Shown here piece by piece: positions 17,301 through 25,289 of a stretch of 64,000 nt of DNA. Below the pieces are notes generated by a model. It was not told where the DNA came from and did not search any database. It saw nothing but the letters and a program-made list of their open reading frames with translations. The stretch comes from JALYOC01 sp036675345 (GTDB taxonomy: Bacteria; Myxococcota; Myxococcia; Myxococcales; Myxococcaceae): NCBI GenBank assembly GCA_036675345.1, contig JAKFFE010000031.1:62001-126000 (forward strand), in the 5' to 3' direction. The first letter of the stretch is position 1; each line of letters opens with the position of its first letter. Made by a program: the position numbers and the translations under genes.

Positions 17301-18324
17301 GGTGCGGGGCAACCCGGACGCGGCGATCGAGCTGGCGGCCAAGGACACCTCCGGGGTGGCGCTGCGCCAGTCGTCGGTGACCACCACCCAGCAGACCGAG
17401 AAGCACATCGACGCGCGGATCGGCAACACCGAGCTCTACGCGTCCAGCAACGTGCGCAAGGACACCATGGTGGAGGTGGTGGTGGAGGGCCGCGGCGAGC
17501 GGCTGGACTCCTCGATCGCCGAGCGCAAGCAGAACAGCATCTGGGGGCGGAACCGCCAGGTGGGAGTGGAGGCGGTCTCGGTGCGGACCCCGGAGGCCCC
17601 CAACGGGACCAAGTACTACCGGGTCGGCTACCAGGAGAAGGATCGCTTCACCTCCGAGGGCGAGCTGCAGTCACGGCGCGAGCTGGCCGCCTCGCTGGGC
17701 GCGGTCCCGGCCCGGCCGGAAGTGCTGGACGCCAGCAAGAAGGAGGGCCGCGGGGTGGTGGGCTTCATCACCGGAGCGCGCAACGACTACGGCAAGCTGC
17801 AGACCGACATCGAGGTGTTCATCACCGATGCCGGGATCGGCAAGCTGCGCGGCGCCGGCCGGGATCAGGCCCTGACCTCCTACGGGCAGGTGCTGGCGGA
17901 CAAGAACGGCGGGCAGGTCCCGAAGTGGGCGGACGCGCACTACGGGCCGTGGTCGCGCAACGTGCTGGACACCTACCGCAACGCCAAGGACACCGGCACC
18001 CGGGACGCGTACCGCAAGGCGTATGAGGCCCAGTTCGGCACCGAGGCCTTCAAGCAGGACGTGAAGGAGTACGCCCGCGCCTCCGACTTCGCCAACGCCC
18101 TCCAGCAGGGGGCCACCGACGGCGACCCCGCGGCCTGGAACAAGGCGTTCGCCGATCAGGCCAAGCGCGCCGGCTTCAACTTCTTCGACGGCCTGGCCGC
18201 GATGAACAAGATGGCCGGGGCGGATCAGGTGCTGGTCAACCGCTTCACCGTGAAGGGCAAGGCGGTGGACATCGAGATGGTCAGCGAGGGCGCGCTGGTG
18301 GCCCCGGCGCTGAGCCAGAACTAG
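14398..18324 (+). CDS. Large modular Thr/Gly/Gln-rich protein, probably exported, unknown function
   Basis: A 1308-residue protein without a Sec signal peptide. It begins MAIRNDPNLTPALG, similar in style to the two P-domain proteases at 26206 and 33739. Three copies of a module are visible. Each ends in a motif like FxLDLxxPxAxxAYxxLxRG: about residues 95-110 (VFVLDLKNPSAQRAFEDLVR), 660-677 (QFQLDLSKPAHQAAYDALLR) and 951-968 (TFTLDLSRPEAKAAYEKLVR). Residues ~110-560 are a long Thr/Gly/Gln/Ser-rich run of short beta-strand-like repeats with no Cys. The last ~300 residues are charged and mostly helical. No enzymatic motif was recognised. An adhesin, matrix protein or polymorphic effector is conceivable (inference). 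Confidence 0.85.
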   Translation: MAIRNDPNLTPALGTLSPTSGSTESRPQDGAKLPRTGEGARALAAGARFELWGQDSGGGAKLDVRKLDSDRIEVALDGSKKGDKKVFVLDLKNPSAQRAFEDLVRFRATKAELMATTPKTSGVVEGGAANVVATAQTPAANKVKVSGGANQQTTTDEAGTKERTRTLSGTIGSDGGSQLKVTGKQTTQTGATGRSDTLSLGADGKLQTSKTSGETTFQGTVAGTGSYSHTTLKDPNGVKLGTVTDKNGSLTVGGSVADTTGPDQFSASASHQISGGIKQETSAAGKTTTHSQGSQTQVAVSGQTQQGETVFSGGASLEQKHGSSQAVGPDGVRTITSQSSQAQGNLGVKDSTGATQYSAQVSGGKTQGTTVNTGPEGTTVTQKNGSTLQGQGSLQHTSGEVVASAQVGGERSNQVVQIRDAKGGVFTTTTQTQGGSLAGGIKDETGPDGFRANGGLEQSRTTVTTQGPDGLNVNTTTTGKGTLGGGINRGETQVGVDLVRQWQEVSGRDGKGLRTQTGTLTQELDLTTAFAGERKVGFSRDTAKEYALALPATSTGNPALPTTSGTALALPEGATFSMKSTGKMGIAGEADGFKAGISGERAVEIKIARGAGSTVNAVVDFTGKAQNSQGFDRTFGDEKGVAVTVGVSRNAQKIENRVDQFQLDLSKPAHQAAYDALLRGNLAPAQALSTSTTVQEARTTELKGKLGIAYDQLGASVELFRRDAGPNEPAIQGDPVRKAATEALQAQGKDVRWIEKGGAYELGGGHSGSIGTGIGLSYGFEAKKALEWRSMGPRADGQGGASGLAMTAQDAQAMATGSEFQMRGTANISGKAGVLAGWQAGVPGVKVTAGVGFEVQRGKQVEMNVQVKKLDATTVQVRLDELEKTEKGREFAAKLGAEINGAELAAAGGSILAVLAKKPELAAKLADTKKALSAEFAIGSSKSNSEGKGLTFTLDLSRPEAKAAYEKLVRGNPDAAIELAAKDTSGVALRQSSVTTTQQTEKHIDARIGNTELYASSNVRKDTMVEVVVEGRGERLDSSIAERKQNSIWGRNRQVGVEAVSVRTPEAPNGTKYYRVGYQEKDRFTSEGELQSRRELAASLGAVPARPEVLDASKKEGRGVVGFITGARNDYGKLQTDIEVFITDAGIGKLRGAGRDQALTSYGQVLADKNGGQVPKWADAHYGPWSRNVLDTYRNAKDTGTRDAYRKAYEAQFGTEAFKQDVKEYARASDFANALQQGATDGDPAAWNKAFADQAKRAGFNFFDGLAAMNKMAGADQVLVNRFTVKGKAVDIEMVSEGALVAPALSQN

Positions 18325-18453
18325 CAGTGCGCTCCAGCGGGGGTTCCGCCGGCGCCAGGCGCGCGGGCGGCCCCAGCGCTGGGCCAGCCGCACCCCGGCC
18401 ATCGGGAGATTCCGGGCGTGGGGGTGACTGCCGGAGACCCCGGCGGGACCGCT

Positions 18454-19155
18454 TCAGCCCAGCGCCAGCTCCGGCTGGGGGTTGATCGCGGTGTGGGGCA
18501 ACAGCAGCTCCGGGCTGTTGTTCTTCACCGAGTTCACCAGCGGGGAGACCGGGAAGGCCTCCAGCAGCTCTGGAGGGCAGGGGACCAGCATCGGCAGCAG
18601 GTCCTGGGCGGGGCGCTGTTCGGGGGCCAGCCAGGCCTCGAAGGCCGCGCCCTCCAGGATCACCGGCATCCGGTCGTGGATGGGCCGCATCACCTCATTG
18701 GGGCCGCAGGTCACCACGGTGCAGCTGCGCAGCAGCTGGTGCTCGGGGGACTGCCACTGGTCCCACAGCCCGGCGAACGCCATCGGGCGCCCGTCCTTGC
18801 GGCGGATCAGGAACGGGGTCTTGGTCTTCCCCTCCCGGCGCCACTCGTAGAAGGCGTCCACCAGGATCACGCAGCGGCGGCGCTCCAGCGCGGTCTTGAA
18901 GGTCCGCTTCTCCGCCAGGGTCTCGGCGCGGGCGTTGTTCATCAGCGGCGTGCCCTTGAGCTGCTGGGTCCAGCTGGGGACCAGCCCCCACCGCAGCAGG
19001 TCCAGCTCGCGCTTGCCGTCGTTGATCACCGCCGGGATCTCCAGGGTGGGGGGGACGTTGAAGTGGGGGCGCTCTGGCGCCGCCAGCACCGCGCTGAGCC
19101 GGAAGGCGTCCTGCAACTCCTGGGGGGTGCTGCGGGTGACGATGCGACCGCACAT
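18454..19155 (-). CDS. yedK: SOS-response-associated peptidase / abasic-site crosslinking protein YedK (HMCES)
   Basis: A 233-residue SRAP-domain protein. Cys2, directly after the initiator Met (MCGRIVT), is the residue that forms a thiazolidine link with abasic sites in single-stranded DNA. Conserved features follow: FNVPPT, LRWGLVPSW, NNARAETLAEKRTF, ILVDAFYEWRR (active-site Glu) and the late His in RPIHDRMPVIL. GGAGG lies about 12 nt before the ATG. No LexA-like operator was recognised upstream. The family assignment is firm. Confidence 0.93.
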   Translation of the reverse strand: MCGRIVTRSTPQELQDAFRLSAVLAAPERPHFNVPPTLEIPAVINDGKRELDLLRWGLVPSWTQQLKGTPLMNNARAETLAEKRTFKTALERRRCVILVDAFYEWRREGKTKTPFLIRRKDGRPMAFAGLWDQWQSPEHQLLRSCTVVTCGPNEVMRPIHDRMPVILEGAAFEAWLAPEQRPAQDLLPMLVPCPPELLEAFPVSPLVNSVKNNSPELLLPHTAINPQPELALG

Positions 19156-19270
19156 GGGTGGGGGCCTCCGCCGCGAGGATCTACCCCGGGATGCCCCGGG
19201 GGAGGCACGGGCGATTTACTGCCGGGAGCCCGCCTGCTAGGTGGGCTTTGCCTCGGAACCCGGGAATCCC

Positions 19271-19858
19271 ATGCGCCTCCTGCCCCTGCTTGCCTCCGCC
19301 CTGCTGGTCACTGCCTGTTCCTCCCAACCGCCCGGCCTGGGCGACAGCACCGCCCGACCGTCCGGGACCCCGTTCAACCTGCCCGCCGGGGTGAGCGTGG
19401 AGGGGGAGCTGGAGGGGAGCGCGGAGCAGGACTGCGTGGACGCGGAGCGGCGCGGAACCGGGGCGTTGGTGACCGTCTGCCTCTCCCTGCGCAACGACAC
19501 CGACGCGCCGATCACGGTGACCCTGCCGCCGGGACTGATCCTGATCAGCCAGTCCACCGAGACCCAGAACGGCTTCGTGGAGCAGGAGGTGGTGATCGTG
19601 ATCCCCGCCCGCACCGTGATCCCCACCCTGATCAGCTCCTACTGCCTCAACGCCGAGCGGCACGCCTCCTCGGACACCGACCGTTACGAGCTGGGACCGG
19701 TGACCGACAGCCCCGGGCTGCTGGAGATCACCCAGCTCCTGGCCGGCCGCGAGTTGGAGCCGATGGCCTTCTTGACCATCCAGACCGCGGTCTGGGAGGT
19801 CACCGACTACTCGGGGCAGCTGACCGCCGAGGCCCGCCAGTCGCTGTCGGAGCTGTAG
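19271..19858 (+). CDS. Putative lipoprotein, unknown function
   Basis: A 195-residue protein with a signal peptide ending in the lipobox VTAC, followed by SSQPPG. The mature part is beta-rich, with two Cys pairs (DCVDAE/TVCLSL and YCLN) and the phrase SLRNDTDAPITVTLPPGLIL, which looks like an Ig-like or fibronectin-like sandwich. No enzyme motif was seen. Its 3' end overlaps the convergent PlsC gene by 59 nt. Confidence 0.78.
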   Translation: MRLLPLLASALLVTACSSQPPGLGDSTARPSGTPFNLPAGVSVEGELEGSAEQDCVDAERRGTGALVTVCLSLRNDTDAPITVTLPPGLILISQSTETQNGFVEQEVVIVIPARTVIPTLISSYCLNAERHASSDTDRYELGPVTDSPGLLEITQLLAGRELEPMAFLTIQTAVWEVTDYSGQLTAEARQSLSEL

Positions 19859-20615
19859 CCACGCTGGTCGCCCGCTGCGCCTGCCGCTCCCGGATCAGCT
19901 GATCGCGATGCGCCACGATCAGCGTCCTCACCTCGTCCGCCAGGCGGGAGGCGTCGCTCTCCTGCAGCCCGGTGGTCTGGACCAGCGGCAGCACCACCCC
20001 GCGGGCGTGGGCCCGGCGGATCCAGGGCGAACCGACCGGCATCCCGTCCCGGGTGCCGTGCACCGCGATGGGCAGGATGGGCACGCCGGCCCGGATCGCT
20101 GCGCGGAAGGCGCCCAGCTTGAACGGGCGCAGCTCGTCGGTCTGGCTGCGGGTGCCCTCGGGGAAGAACATCACCGGCATCCCGTCTCGCAGATAGCGTT
20201 CGGCCTTCTCCATCGCCGCGGTGCCGCTCTCCCGGTCCTCGCGCCGCAGGGCGATGTCCCCGGAGAGGCGGAACAGCCAGCCGAACACCGGGATCTTGAA
20301 GATCGACTCCTTGGCCACCCACTTCATCTCCCAGCCCACGTGGGAGATCAGGAAGATGTCCAGCATCGACTCGTGGTTGGCCACCGCCACGAACGTCGGC
20401 GCCGGCCGCCGGCTGCCCTGCTCGATCTCCAGCCGCCACAGCGGACAGAGCTTGGCGATCAGCACCGCCACCAGCCGCAAGGCCCGGCCCGGCGCCCGGC
20501 GGGTGGAGTCGAACGGCCGGGTCACCCCCCACAACACCGCCAGGGTGGGGATCGCCAGCGCCGCCAGCAGACCGAAGATCAGGTACGAGTAGAGGGCCAG
20601 TGCCTTGTTCCACAT
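19800..20615 (-). CDS. plsC: 1-acyl-sn-glycerol-3-phosphate acyltransferase (PlsC family)
   Basis: A 271-residue membrane-associated acyltransferase. The HX4D motif NHESMLD (about residues 82-88) and the glycerophosphate-binding FPEGTRS motif are intact; the N-terminal hydrophobic helix LIFGLLAALAIPTLAVL anchors it. It should acylate lysophosphatidate to phosphatidate at the inner membrane. The last ~25 residues are Thr/Ala/Ser-rich and lie antisense to the end of the neighbouring lipoprotein gene. ATG 20615 is used; an in-frame GTG lies three codons upstream. The gene is downstream of the pseudokinase gene on the same strand. Confidence 0.9.
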   Translation of the reverse strand: MWNKALALYSYLIFGLLAALAIPTLAVLWGVTRPFDSTRRAPGRALRLVAVLIAKLCPLWRLEIEQGSRRPAPTFVAVANHESMLDIFLISHVGWEMKWVAKESIFKIPVFGWLFRLSGDIALRREDRESGTAAMEKAERYLRDGMPVMFFPEGTRSQTDELRPFKLGAFRAAIRAGVPILPIAVHGTRDGMPVGSPWIRRAHARGVVLPLVQTTGLQESDASRLADEVRTLIVAHRDQLIRERQAQRATSVATAPTATGGPRRSAAPSSR

Positions 20616-20805
20616 GACTGACACCTAACCGCCGATGTGGTCATGAAGGCGTCACGAAGTGGGGCGCTTGCGCCGGGTCAACAGGAGAGCCCGACCCCAG
20701 GGCCCGTGCGCCGCTTGCTCGCGAGGTCCGACTCCTCTGCCACACCTGCCACCTGCTCCCGGGCCTTGCCGGCGGGTCGAGGGCCGCCACGGGAGTCCTG
20801 GCGGC

Positions 20806-22236
20806 TTAGCGCCGCCGCTTCCGCTTGGGCTTGGCGGGGGGCTTGGCCTCCCCGCCGTCGGCCTCCTCGGTCCCCGCGTCGAGGACGCCCGCGTCCTCCG
20901 GGGCGGCCGCCAGGGTCTCCCCCGCATCTTCGGGGCCGGTGGCTCCCCCATCCTCCGACGACACCGGGACGCTCGCGGGCGCCGGCTCGCTGGCCGCTTG
21001 CAGTTCGGCCTCCGAGGCCGGGGCCGCCAGCACCGCGCCCCGGCGCAGCAGGGTCTGCGCCAGCCGCTGGGCTCCGGGCGGGTTCATCACGTACGCCCCG
21101 GCCAGGAAGGAGCCGCCCAGCAGCCCCCCCCACACCATCAGCTTGAGCAGGGCCCGACCCAGCCGCAGCCCGGGCCGCCGCCGGGCGATCGCCTGGGGCG
21201 GTGGCTCCGCGGCCACCCCCACCGTGGGAGGCGGCCGCAGCACCATGCTGGTGGCCCCGTCCTCCCCGTCGTCCTCCGGCAACAGTGGATTGCGCAGCCC
21301 CGGCTGGGTGGCCTCGGCGATCGCCGCGTCGCTGCCCGCCCCTCCGCCGCTCTCGAAGATGTCCGAGAGCTTCATCACCGCGGTGGTCTCCTTCACCTCC
21401 ACCAGCTTGACCAATTCCGCCATCCGGGCCCGGCGGTCCTGGAACAGCCGGCGCATGAACGCCGCCACCTGCGCCGGCTCCCAGCCCCGGCCGCCGGCCG
21501 CCTCGCAGGCCTTGGCGAACTCCAGCACCGATCCAAACCGCTGCTCGCGGGTGCGCGCGGTGGCCCGCTGCACCACCGAATCCAGCGCGGGGGGAACGGG
21601 GGGACCGCCGGTCTGCCGCACCTCCTGCAGCGCGCGGCCCAGCACCACTCCCAGGGAGAACACGTCCGCCCGGCCATCCAGCGAGTCGCCCCAGTCATAT
21701 TCCGGGGCCCGGAAGGGGTCCGCCTCGGGCTGGGACTCCGCGGCAGGCGGCACGCAGAAGTCGGTGACCTTGGTCAGCCCGTCGAAGGACACCACCAGCG
21801 CCTCTTCGTCCAGGTGGCGGTGGATGATCCCCGCCGCGCGTCCGGAGGGGTCGACGAAGTTGTGGGCGTAGTGCAGCCCCACCGCCGCGTGCTGGATCAC
21901 CCGCAGGATCAGCTCCAGCGGCAGCCGCAGCTTGGCTCGGCGGCAGGCGTGGAGGATCTCCGCCAGCGATCCCCCGGGCACGAACTCGCTGATCAGCAGC
22001 AGCTGGTCGGCCTGGGCGTCCAGGTCGAACACATCCGCGATGTTGGGGTGGGAGAAGGCGGCGGCGACCTTCACGTCGCGCAGGAAGGCCTCGAAGGCCT
22101 GCTGATCGTCGCGCACGTCGTCCAGGATCTGCCGGGCCACCACCAGCTTGCGGAACGCGGCGAACCCACGCAGCACCGCCAACGACTTTCGCTGATTGCC
22201 GGAGGGAAACGAGGAGAGGATCTCGTAGGTCGCCAC
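20806..22236 (-). CDS. Transmembrane Ser/Thr protein kinase-like protein, predicted pseudokinase
   Basis: A 476-residue protein with a kinase fold (residues ~5-260) whose active-site residues are lost. The VAIK lysine is Arg35 (LVVARQI), the HRD loop reads IIHRHLDEEA (catalytic Asp replaced by His141, Asn by Ala146), and DFG reads DFC (159-161). The Gly-rich loop is also absent. Structural motifs remain: HPNI, EFVPGGSLAEIL, FRAPEY and the helix DVFSLGVVLG. A membrane helix (LMVWGGLLGGSFLAGAYVM) lies near residues 370-390. It is followed by an acidic, Ala/Pro/Asp-rich extracytoplasmic tail ending in KPKRKRRR. It probably acts as a binding or scaffold protein. The GTG start has AAGGGGG upstream. 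Confidence 0.85.
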   Translation of the reverse strand: MATYEILSSFPSGNQRKSLAVLRGFAAFRKLVVARQILDDVRDDQQAFEAFLRDVKVAAAFSHPNIADVFDLDAQADQLLLISEFVPGGSLAEILHACRRAKLRLPLELILRVIQHAAVGLHYAHNFVDPSGRAAGIIHRHLDEEALVVSFDGLTKVTDFCVPPAAESQPEADPFRAPEYDWGDSLDGRADVFSLGVVLGRALQEVRQTGGPPVPPALDSVVQRATARTREQRFGSVLEFAKACEAAGGRGWEPAQVAAFMRRLFQDRRARMAELVKLVEVKETTAVMKLSDIFESGGGAGSDAAIAEATQPGLRNPLLPEDDGEDGATSMVLRPPPTVGVAAEPPPQAIARRRPGLRLGRALLKLMVWGGLLGGSFLAGAYVMNPPGAQRLAQTLLRRGAVLAAPASEAELQAASEPAPASVPVSSEDGGATGPEDAGETLAAAPEDAGVLDAGTEEADGGEAKPPAKPKRKRRR

Positions 22237-22271
22237 GCGCGCGCTTCCCCCTTTGGTGGGTGAGACAAGGA

Positions 22272-22300
22272 CCGCGAGCGCCGGTGGTCGGCGCTCGCGG
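22272..22300 (-). terminator. Stem-loop terminator after the acyl-CoA ligase gene
   Basis: A perfect 11-bp stem (CCGCGAGCGCC / GGCGCTCGCGG) with a 7-nt loop, 15 nt past the ligase stop on the minus strand. The sequence after it is only weakly T-rich (TCCTTGTC). Confidence 0.6.
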
Positions 22301-22314
22301 GGACAGTCAACGAC

Positions 22315-24123
22315 CTACGCGGCGGCCGAGTCCTTGTAGAACTCGTCCAGCACGTGGATGTACTTCTTCTCCACGAACTTCCGCTTCAGCTTCATGCTGG
22401 GCGTCAGCTCCCCGGAGTCGATGGTCAGATCCGTGGGCAGGATGGCGAAGTACTTGATCGTCTCGTAGCTGGGCAGCTCCTTGTTCAGCTTGTCGAAGTA
22501 CCCCTGGATCAGCTGCTTCACCTTCGGGTTGGTGACGATCTCGGTGTAGGTCTTGCCCGGTACGCCGTTCTCGGTGGCGTACTTGCGGATCGCCTCCTCA
22601 TCCAGGGTGACCAGCGCGCTGATGAACTTGCGGTTGTCGCCGTGGATCACCACCTGGCTGAAGTAGGGGCAGGCGGCCTTGAGCTTCCCTTCCAGGAACT
22701 GGGGGGCCACGTACTTGCCGCCGGAGGTCTTGATCAGATCCTTCTTGCGGTCGGTGATCTTCAAGAACCCCTGCGCGTCCAGCTCGCCGATGTCGCCGGT
22801 CTTGAACCAGCCGTCGGGGGTGAACACCTCGGCGGTGGCCTCCGGCATGTTGTGGTACCCGCGCATCACCCCGCGGCCCTTGAGGAGGATCTCCCCGTCC
22901 GAGGCCAGCTTGGCCTGCATGGTGCCAATCGCCTGGCCCACGGTGCCGAACTTGTAGGCGCTGCTCCGGTTCACGAAGGTGCCGGCGCTGGTCTCGGTGA
23001 GGCCGTAGCCCTCCAGGATCAGCAGCCCCACCGCGTGGAAGAAGGAGGAGACCTCCTTGGAGAGCGCCGCGCTGCCGGAGATGAAGAACCGCAGCTTGCC
23101 GCCGAAGCGGGCGTGCACCTTGGAGAACACCAGCTTGTGGGCCAGGGCGCGCTTGGCGTTGAGCACCGCCGGGACCGGCTTACCGGCCTGCTGCAGCGCC
23201 GAGACCTCGCGGCCCACCCCGATCGCCCAGTTGAAGATCTTGCGCTTGACCGGGCTGCCCTCGGTGCCGCTGGCGGCGACCTTGTTGTAGACCTTCTCGA
23301 AGATGCGGGGGACGCCGCACACGAAGGTGGGCTGGACCACCGCCAGGTTCTCCACCAGCTTCTCCACCCGGCCGTCGATGGCGGTGGGGAAGCCGATCCG
23401 CAGCTGCGCCGCCTCCAGCACCTTGCCGAAGGAGTGCGCCAGCGGCAGCCAGAAGTACTGGCGGTCGGAGGGGCTGATGATCCCCAGGCTGTCGATTCCC
23501 TCACCCTCGAACACCCAGCAGTCGTGGGTCAGCTCCACGCCCTTGGGCTTGCCGGTGGTCCCGGAGGTGTAGATCAGGGTGGCCAGCGAGTCCTTGGTGG
23601 GGCTGAGGGCAACCTTCTCGAAGGCCGCCGGATCCTCGGCGTCCTTCTTCTTGCCCAGCTCGTACAGCTCCTGCAGCGACATCACCCAGCCATCGGCGCT
23701 GGACTTGCCGTCGAGGGTGATCACCTTCTTGATGTCCTTGAGCTCGCCCCGCTTGCCGGAGAGCTTGGCCACCTGCTCGTCGTTCTCCGCGAACACGAAG
23801 ACCGAGTTGGAGTCGTTGATGATGTACACCGACTCATCCGCGGTGCTGGACGGGTAGATGGTGGTGGTGGCGCCGGCTGCGCAGAGGATCCCCAGGTCGG
23901 CCAGGATCCACTCCACCCGGGTTCCGGAGAGGATGGACACCCGCTGTTCAGCGGACAGCCCCAGGGCCCTCAGGCCACAGGCGATCTGCCGGACCTTCTC
24001 GCCGGTCTCCTTCCAGGTGATTGACTTCCAGCCACCGCCTGCCGGGAACTGGAACGCCTCTGCGTTCGGGGTCTTGGCGATGCGGTCCAGGAACAGCTCA
24101 GAAACAGTCTGCGGAGAAGACAT
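22315..24123 (-). CDS. Long-chain fatty-acid-CoA ligase (AMP-binding)
   Basis: A 602-residue ANL-superfamily enzyme. The P-loop-like AMP motif YTSGTTGKPKGVELTH is near residue 190, the A5 motif GYGLTETSAG near 370, and the C-terminal TGDIGELDAQGFLKITDRKK hinge, with the catalytic Lys region DLIKTSGGKYVAP, near 470. Length and order fit long-chain acyl-CoA synthetases of the FadD15/AMP-forming type. These activate fatty acids to acyl-adenylate and then acyl-CoA for beta-oxidation or lipid synthesis. GGAG precedes ATG 24123. A 13-bp palindrome lies 65 nt upstream. Confidence 0.92.
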   Translation of the reverse strand: MSSPQTVSELFLDRIAKTPNAEAFQFPAGGGWKSITWKETGEKVRQIACGLRALGLSAEQRVSILSGTRVEWILADLGILCAAGATTTIYPSSTADESVYIINDSNSVFVFAENDEQVAKLSGKRGELKDIKKVITLDGKSSADGWVMSLQELYELGKKKDAEDPAAFEKVALSPTKDSLATLIYTSGTTGKPKGVELTHDCWVFEGEGIDSLGIISPSDRQYFWLPLAHSFGKVLEAAQLRIGFPTAIDGRVEKLVENLAVVQPTFVCGVPRIFEKVYNKVAASGTEGSPVKRKIFNWAIGVGREVSALQQAGKPVPAVLNAKRALAHKLVFSKVHARFGGKLRFFISGSAALSKEVSSFFHAVGLLILEGYGLTETSAGTFVNRSSAYKFGTVGQAIGTMQAKLASDGEILLKGRGVMRGYHNMPEATAEVFTPDGWFKTGDIGELDAQGFLKITDRKKDLIKTSGGKYVAPQFLEGKLKAACPYFSQVVIHGDNRKFISALVTLDEEAIRKYATENGVPGKTYTEIVTNPKVKQLIQGYFDKLNKELPSYETIKYFAILPTDLTIDSGELTPSMKLKRKFVEKKYIHVLDEFYKDSAAA

Positions 24124-24187
24124 CCGGTGATCTCCAAATGAAACGGGTTGAGATCTTCTTCGCCCCCCACGGAAGGCGTCGGCGCGG

Positions 24188-24200
24188 ACTTTGCCAAAGT
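24188..24200. promoter_or_regulatory. 13-bp palindrome, candidate operator of the acyl-CoA ligase gene
   Basis: ACTTTG-C-CAAAGT is a perfect palindrome about 65 nt upstream of the ligase start. Its size suits a dimeric repressor such as a TetR/FadR-type fatty-acid regulator. The regulator is not in the window, so this is an inference. Confidence 0.35.
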
Positions 24201-24281
24201 GCGGGCCGCGCTGTCAGGGGAAACGGGAGGATCGGGCGATTTTGGTAGGGAACGCTGCGAAGGGGGAGGGACGGAGGATCC

Positions 24282-24302
24282 ATTTCCCCAAGATGGGGAA
24301 AT
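24282..24302 (-). terminator. Short stem-loop after the SRPBCC gene
   Basis: ATTTCCCC / GGGGAAAT, 8-bp perfect stem with a 5-nt loop, beginning about 10 nt after the stop of the gene at 24313-25218 on the minus strand. There is no clear T-run beyond the stem itself. Confidence 0.45.
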
Positions 24303-24312
24303 CGGTCCTGTC

Positions 24313-25218
24313 TCAGGGCGAGGCCGCGCCTCCGTCCGGCGGGGAGTCGTCCCGCGGAGGCGGTTCCTCCACCGCCGGCTCCTCCGAGGCGGGGGGAGTG
24401 GTCGGTGGCGGGGCCGGCTGACCGGCGGGCTCCTCCGGGGGGGGCTGGGGAGCAGTGGGCGTCTCCACGGCCGGATCCTCCACCGGAGGCTCCTCCGCCG
24501 CCGGCGGCTCCGCGGGAGGCGACTCCACGGGAAGGTTCTCGACCGGGTCCGGAGCGACGGGCTCGGGGGAGGGGGACGGCGCCACTCCGGCGTCGGCGAG
24601 GTCCGAGGAGGTGATCTCCGGATCCAGCGGCACGCTGGCCTCGGCGGCGGCGGCGGCCCTGGCCTCCTGGGCGGCGACCACCGCCGGCTCCGCCGGACCC
24701 TCCAGCAGCGCCTTGAGCCGCAGCAGATCCTCCTCCAGCTTCACCTGGGCCAGCCGGGTGGCCAGCGGGGAGAACAGCCGGGACACCGGGTGATGGTACT
24801 GGGTGGTGCTCTCGGAGATCAGGGTGGTGCGCCCGTCGCGCTCCTTCACCACGTACACCCCGCGGGTGAGGAACTCCGGATGGGAGATCTTCAGCCCCAG
24901 CAGCTTGTTCGCCTCCAGCCGGGTGATCTCCACCTCCAACTGGAAGGGAGCGGACGGATCGCCCAGGGTCTCCCGGGATCGGGTGCCCACCTTCGGACCG
25001 CCGGGGGTGAGGAACTCGCTGCGGGCCAGTCCGCCCAGCCAACGCGGCAGCAGCTCCGGCTGGATCAGGTGGGAGAACACCAGCTCCGGCGGAGCCTGCA
25101 GCTCAATCGCCGCGGCGGTGCGGCCCCGGCCGCTCCAACCGCCCGTCGCCAACAGGCCCAGCACCGCGACCAGCGCCAGCGCCGCCAGCAATGCCACCAA
25201 CCGTAGAAGCACTCTCAT
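24313..25218 (-). CDS. Membrane-anchored SRPBCC-domain protein with Pro/Glu-rich tail
   Basis: A 301-residue protein. Residues 3-27 form a hydrophobic anchor or signal. Residues ~35-165 fit the SRPBCC (START-like) fold: IELQAPPELVFSHLIQPELL, TPGGPKVGTRSRE, then LISESTTQYHHPVSRLFSPL. From about residue 190 the chain is low-complexity, dominated by Pro, Ala and Glu (PPAEPPAAEEPPVED), probably spanning the periplasm. The ligand is unknown. ATG 25218 was chosen since it directly starts the hydrophobic segment; an in-frame GTG nine codons upstream exists. Confidence 0.75.
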   Translation of the reverse strand: MRVLLRLVALLAALALVAVLGLLATGGWSGRGRTAAAIELQAPPELVFSHLIQPELLPRWLGGLARSEFLTPGGPKVGTRSRETLGDPSAPFQLEVEITRLEANKLLGLKISHPEFLTRGVYVVKERDGRTTLISESTTQYHHPVSRLFSPLATRLAQVKLEEDLLRLKALLEGPAEPAVVAAQEARAAAAAEASVPLDPEITSSDLADAGVAPSPSPEPVAPDPVENLPVESPPAEPPAAEEPPVEDPAVETPTAPQPPPEEPAGQPAPPPTTPPASEEPAVEEPPPRDDSPPDGGAASP

Positions 25219-25289
25219 TGAGGGGACCGGGGGGACGCATAGCACGCGCGCCTTTCCTGGTGCCGCCGTTTCGGTCCAAACTCCCTGTG

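Noticed and set aside
14392..17406. A 1004-codon minus-strand open frame
   Set aside because: It mirrors the repeat-rich 1308-residue gene on the plus strand and shows only Leu/Gly/His/Arg shadow composition and no domain.
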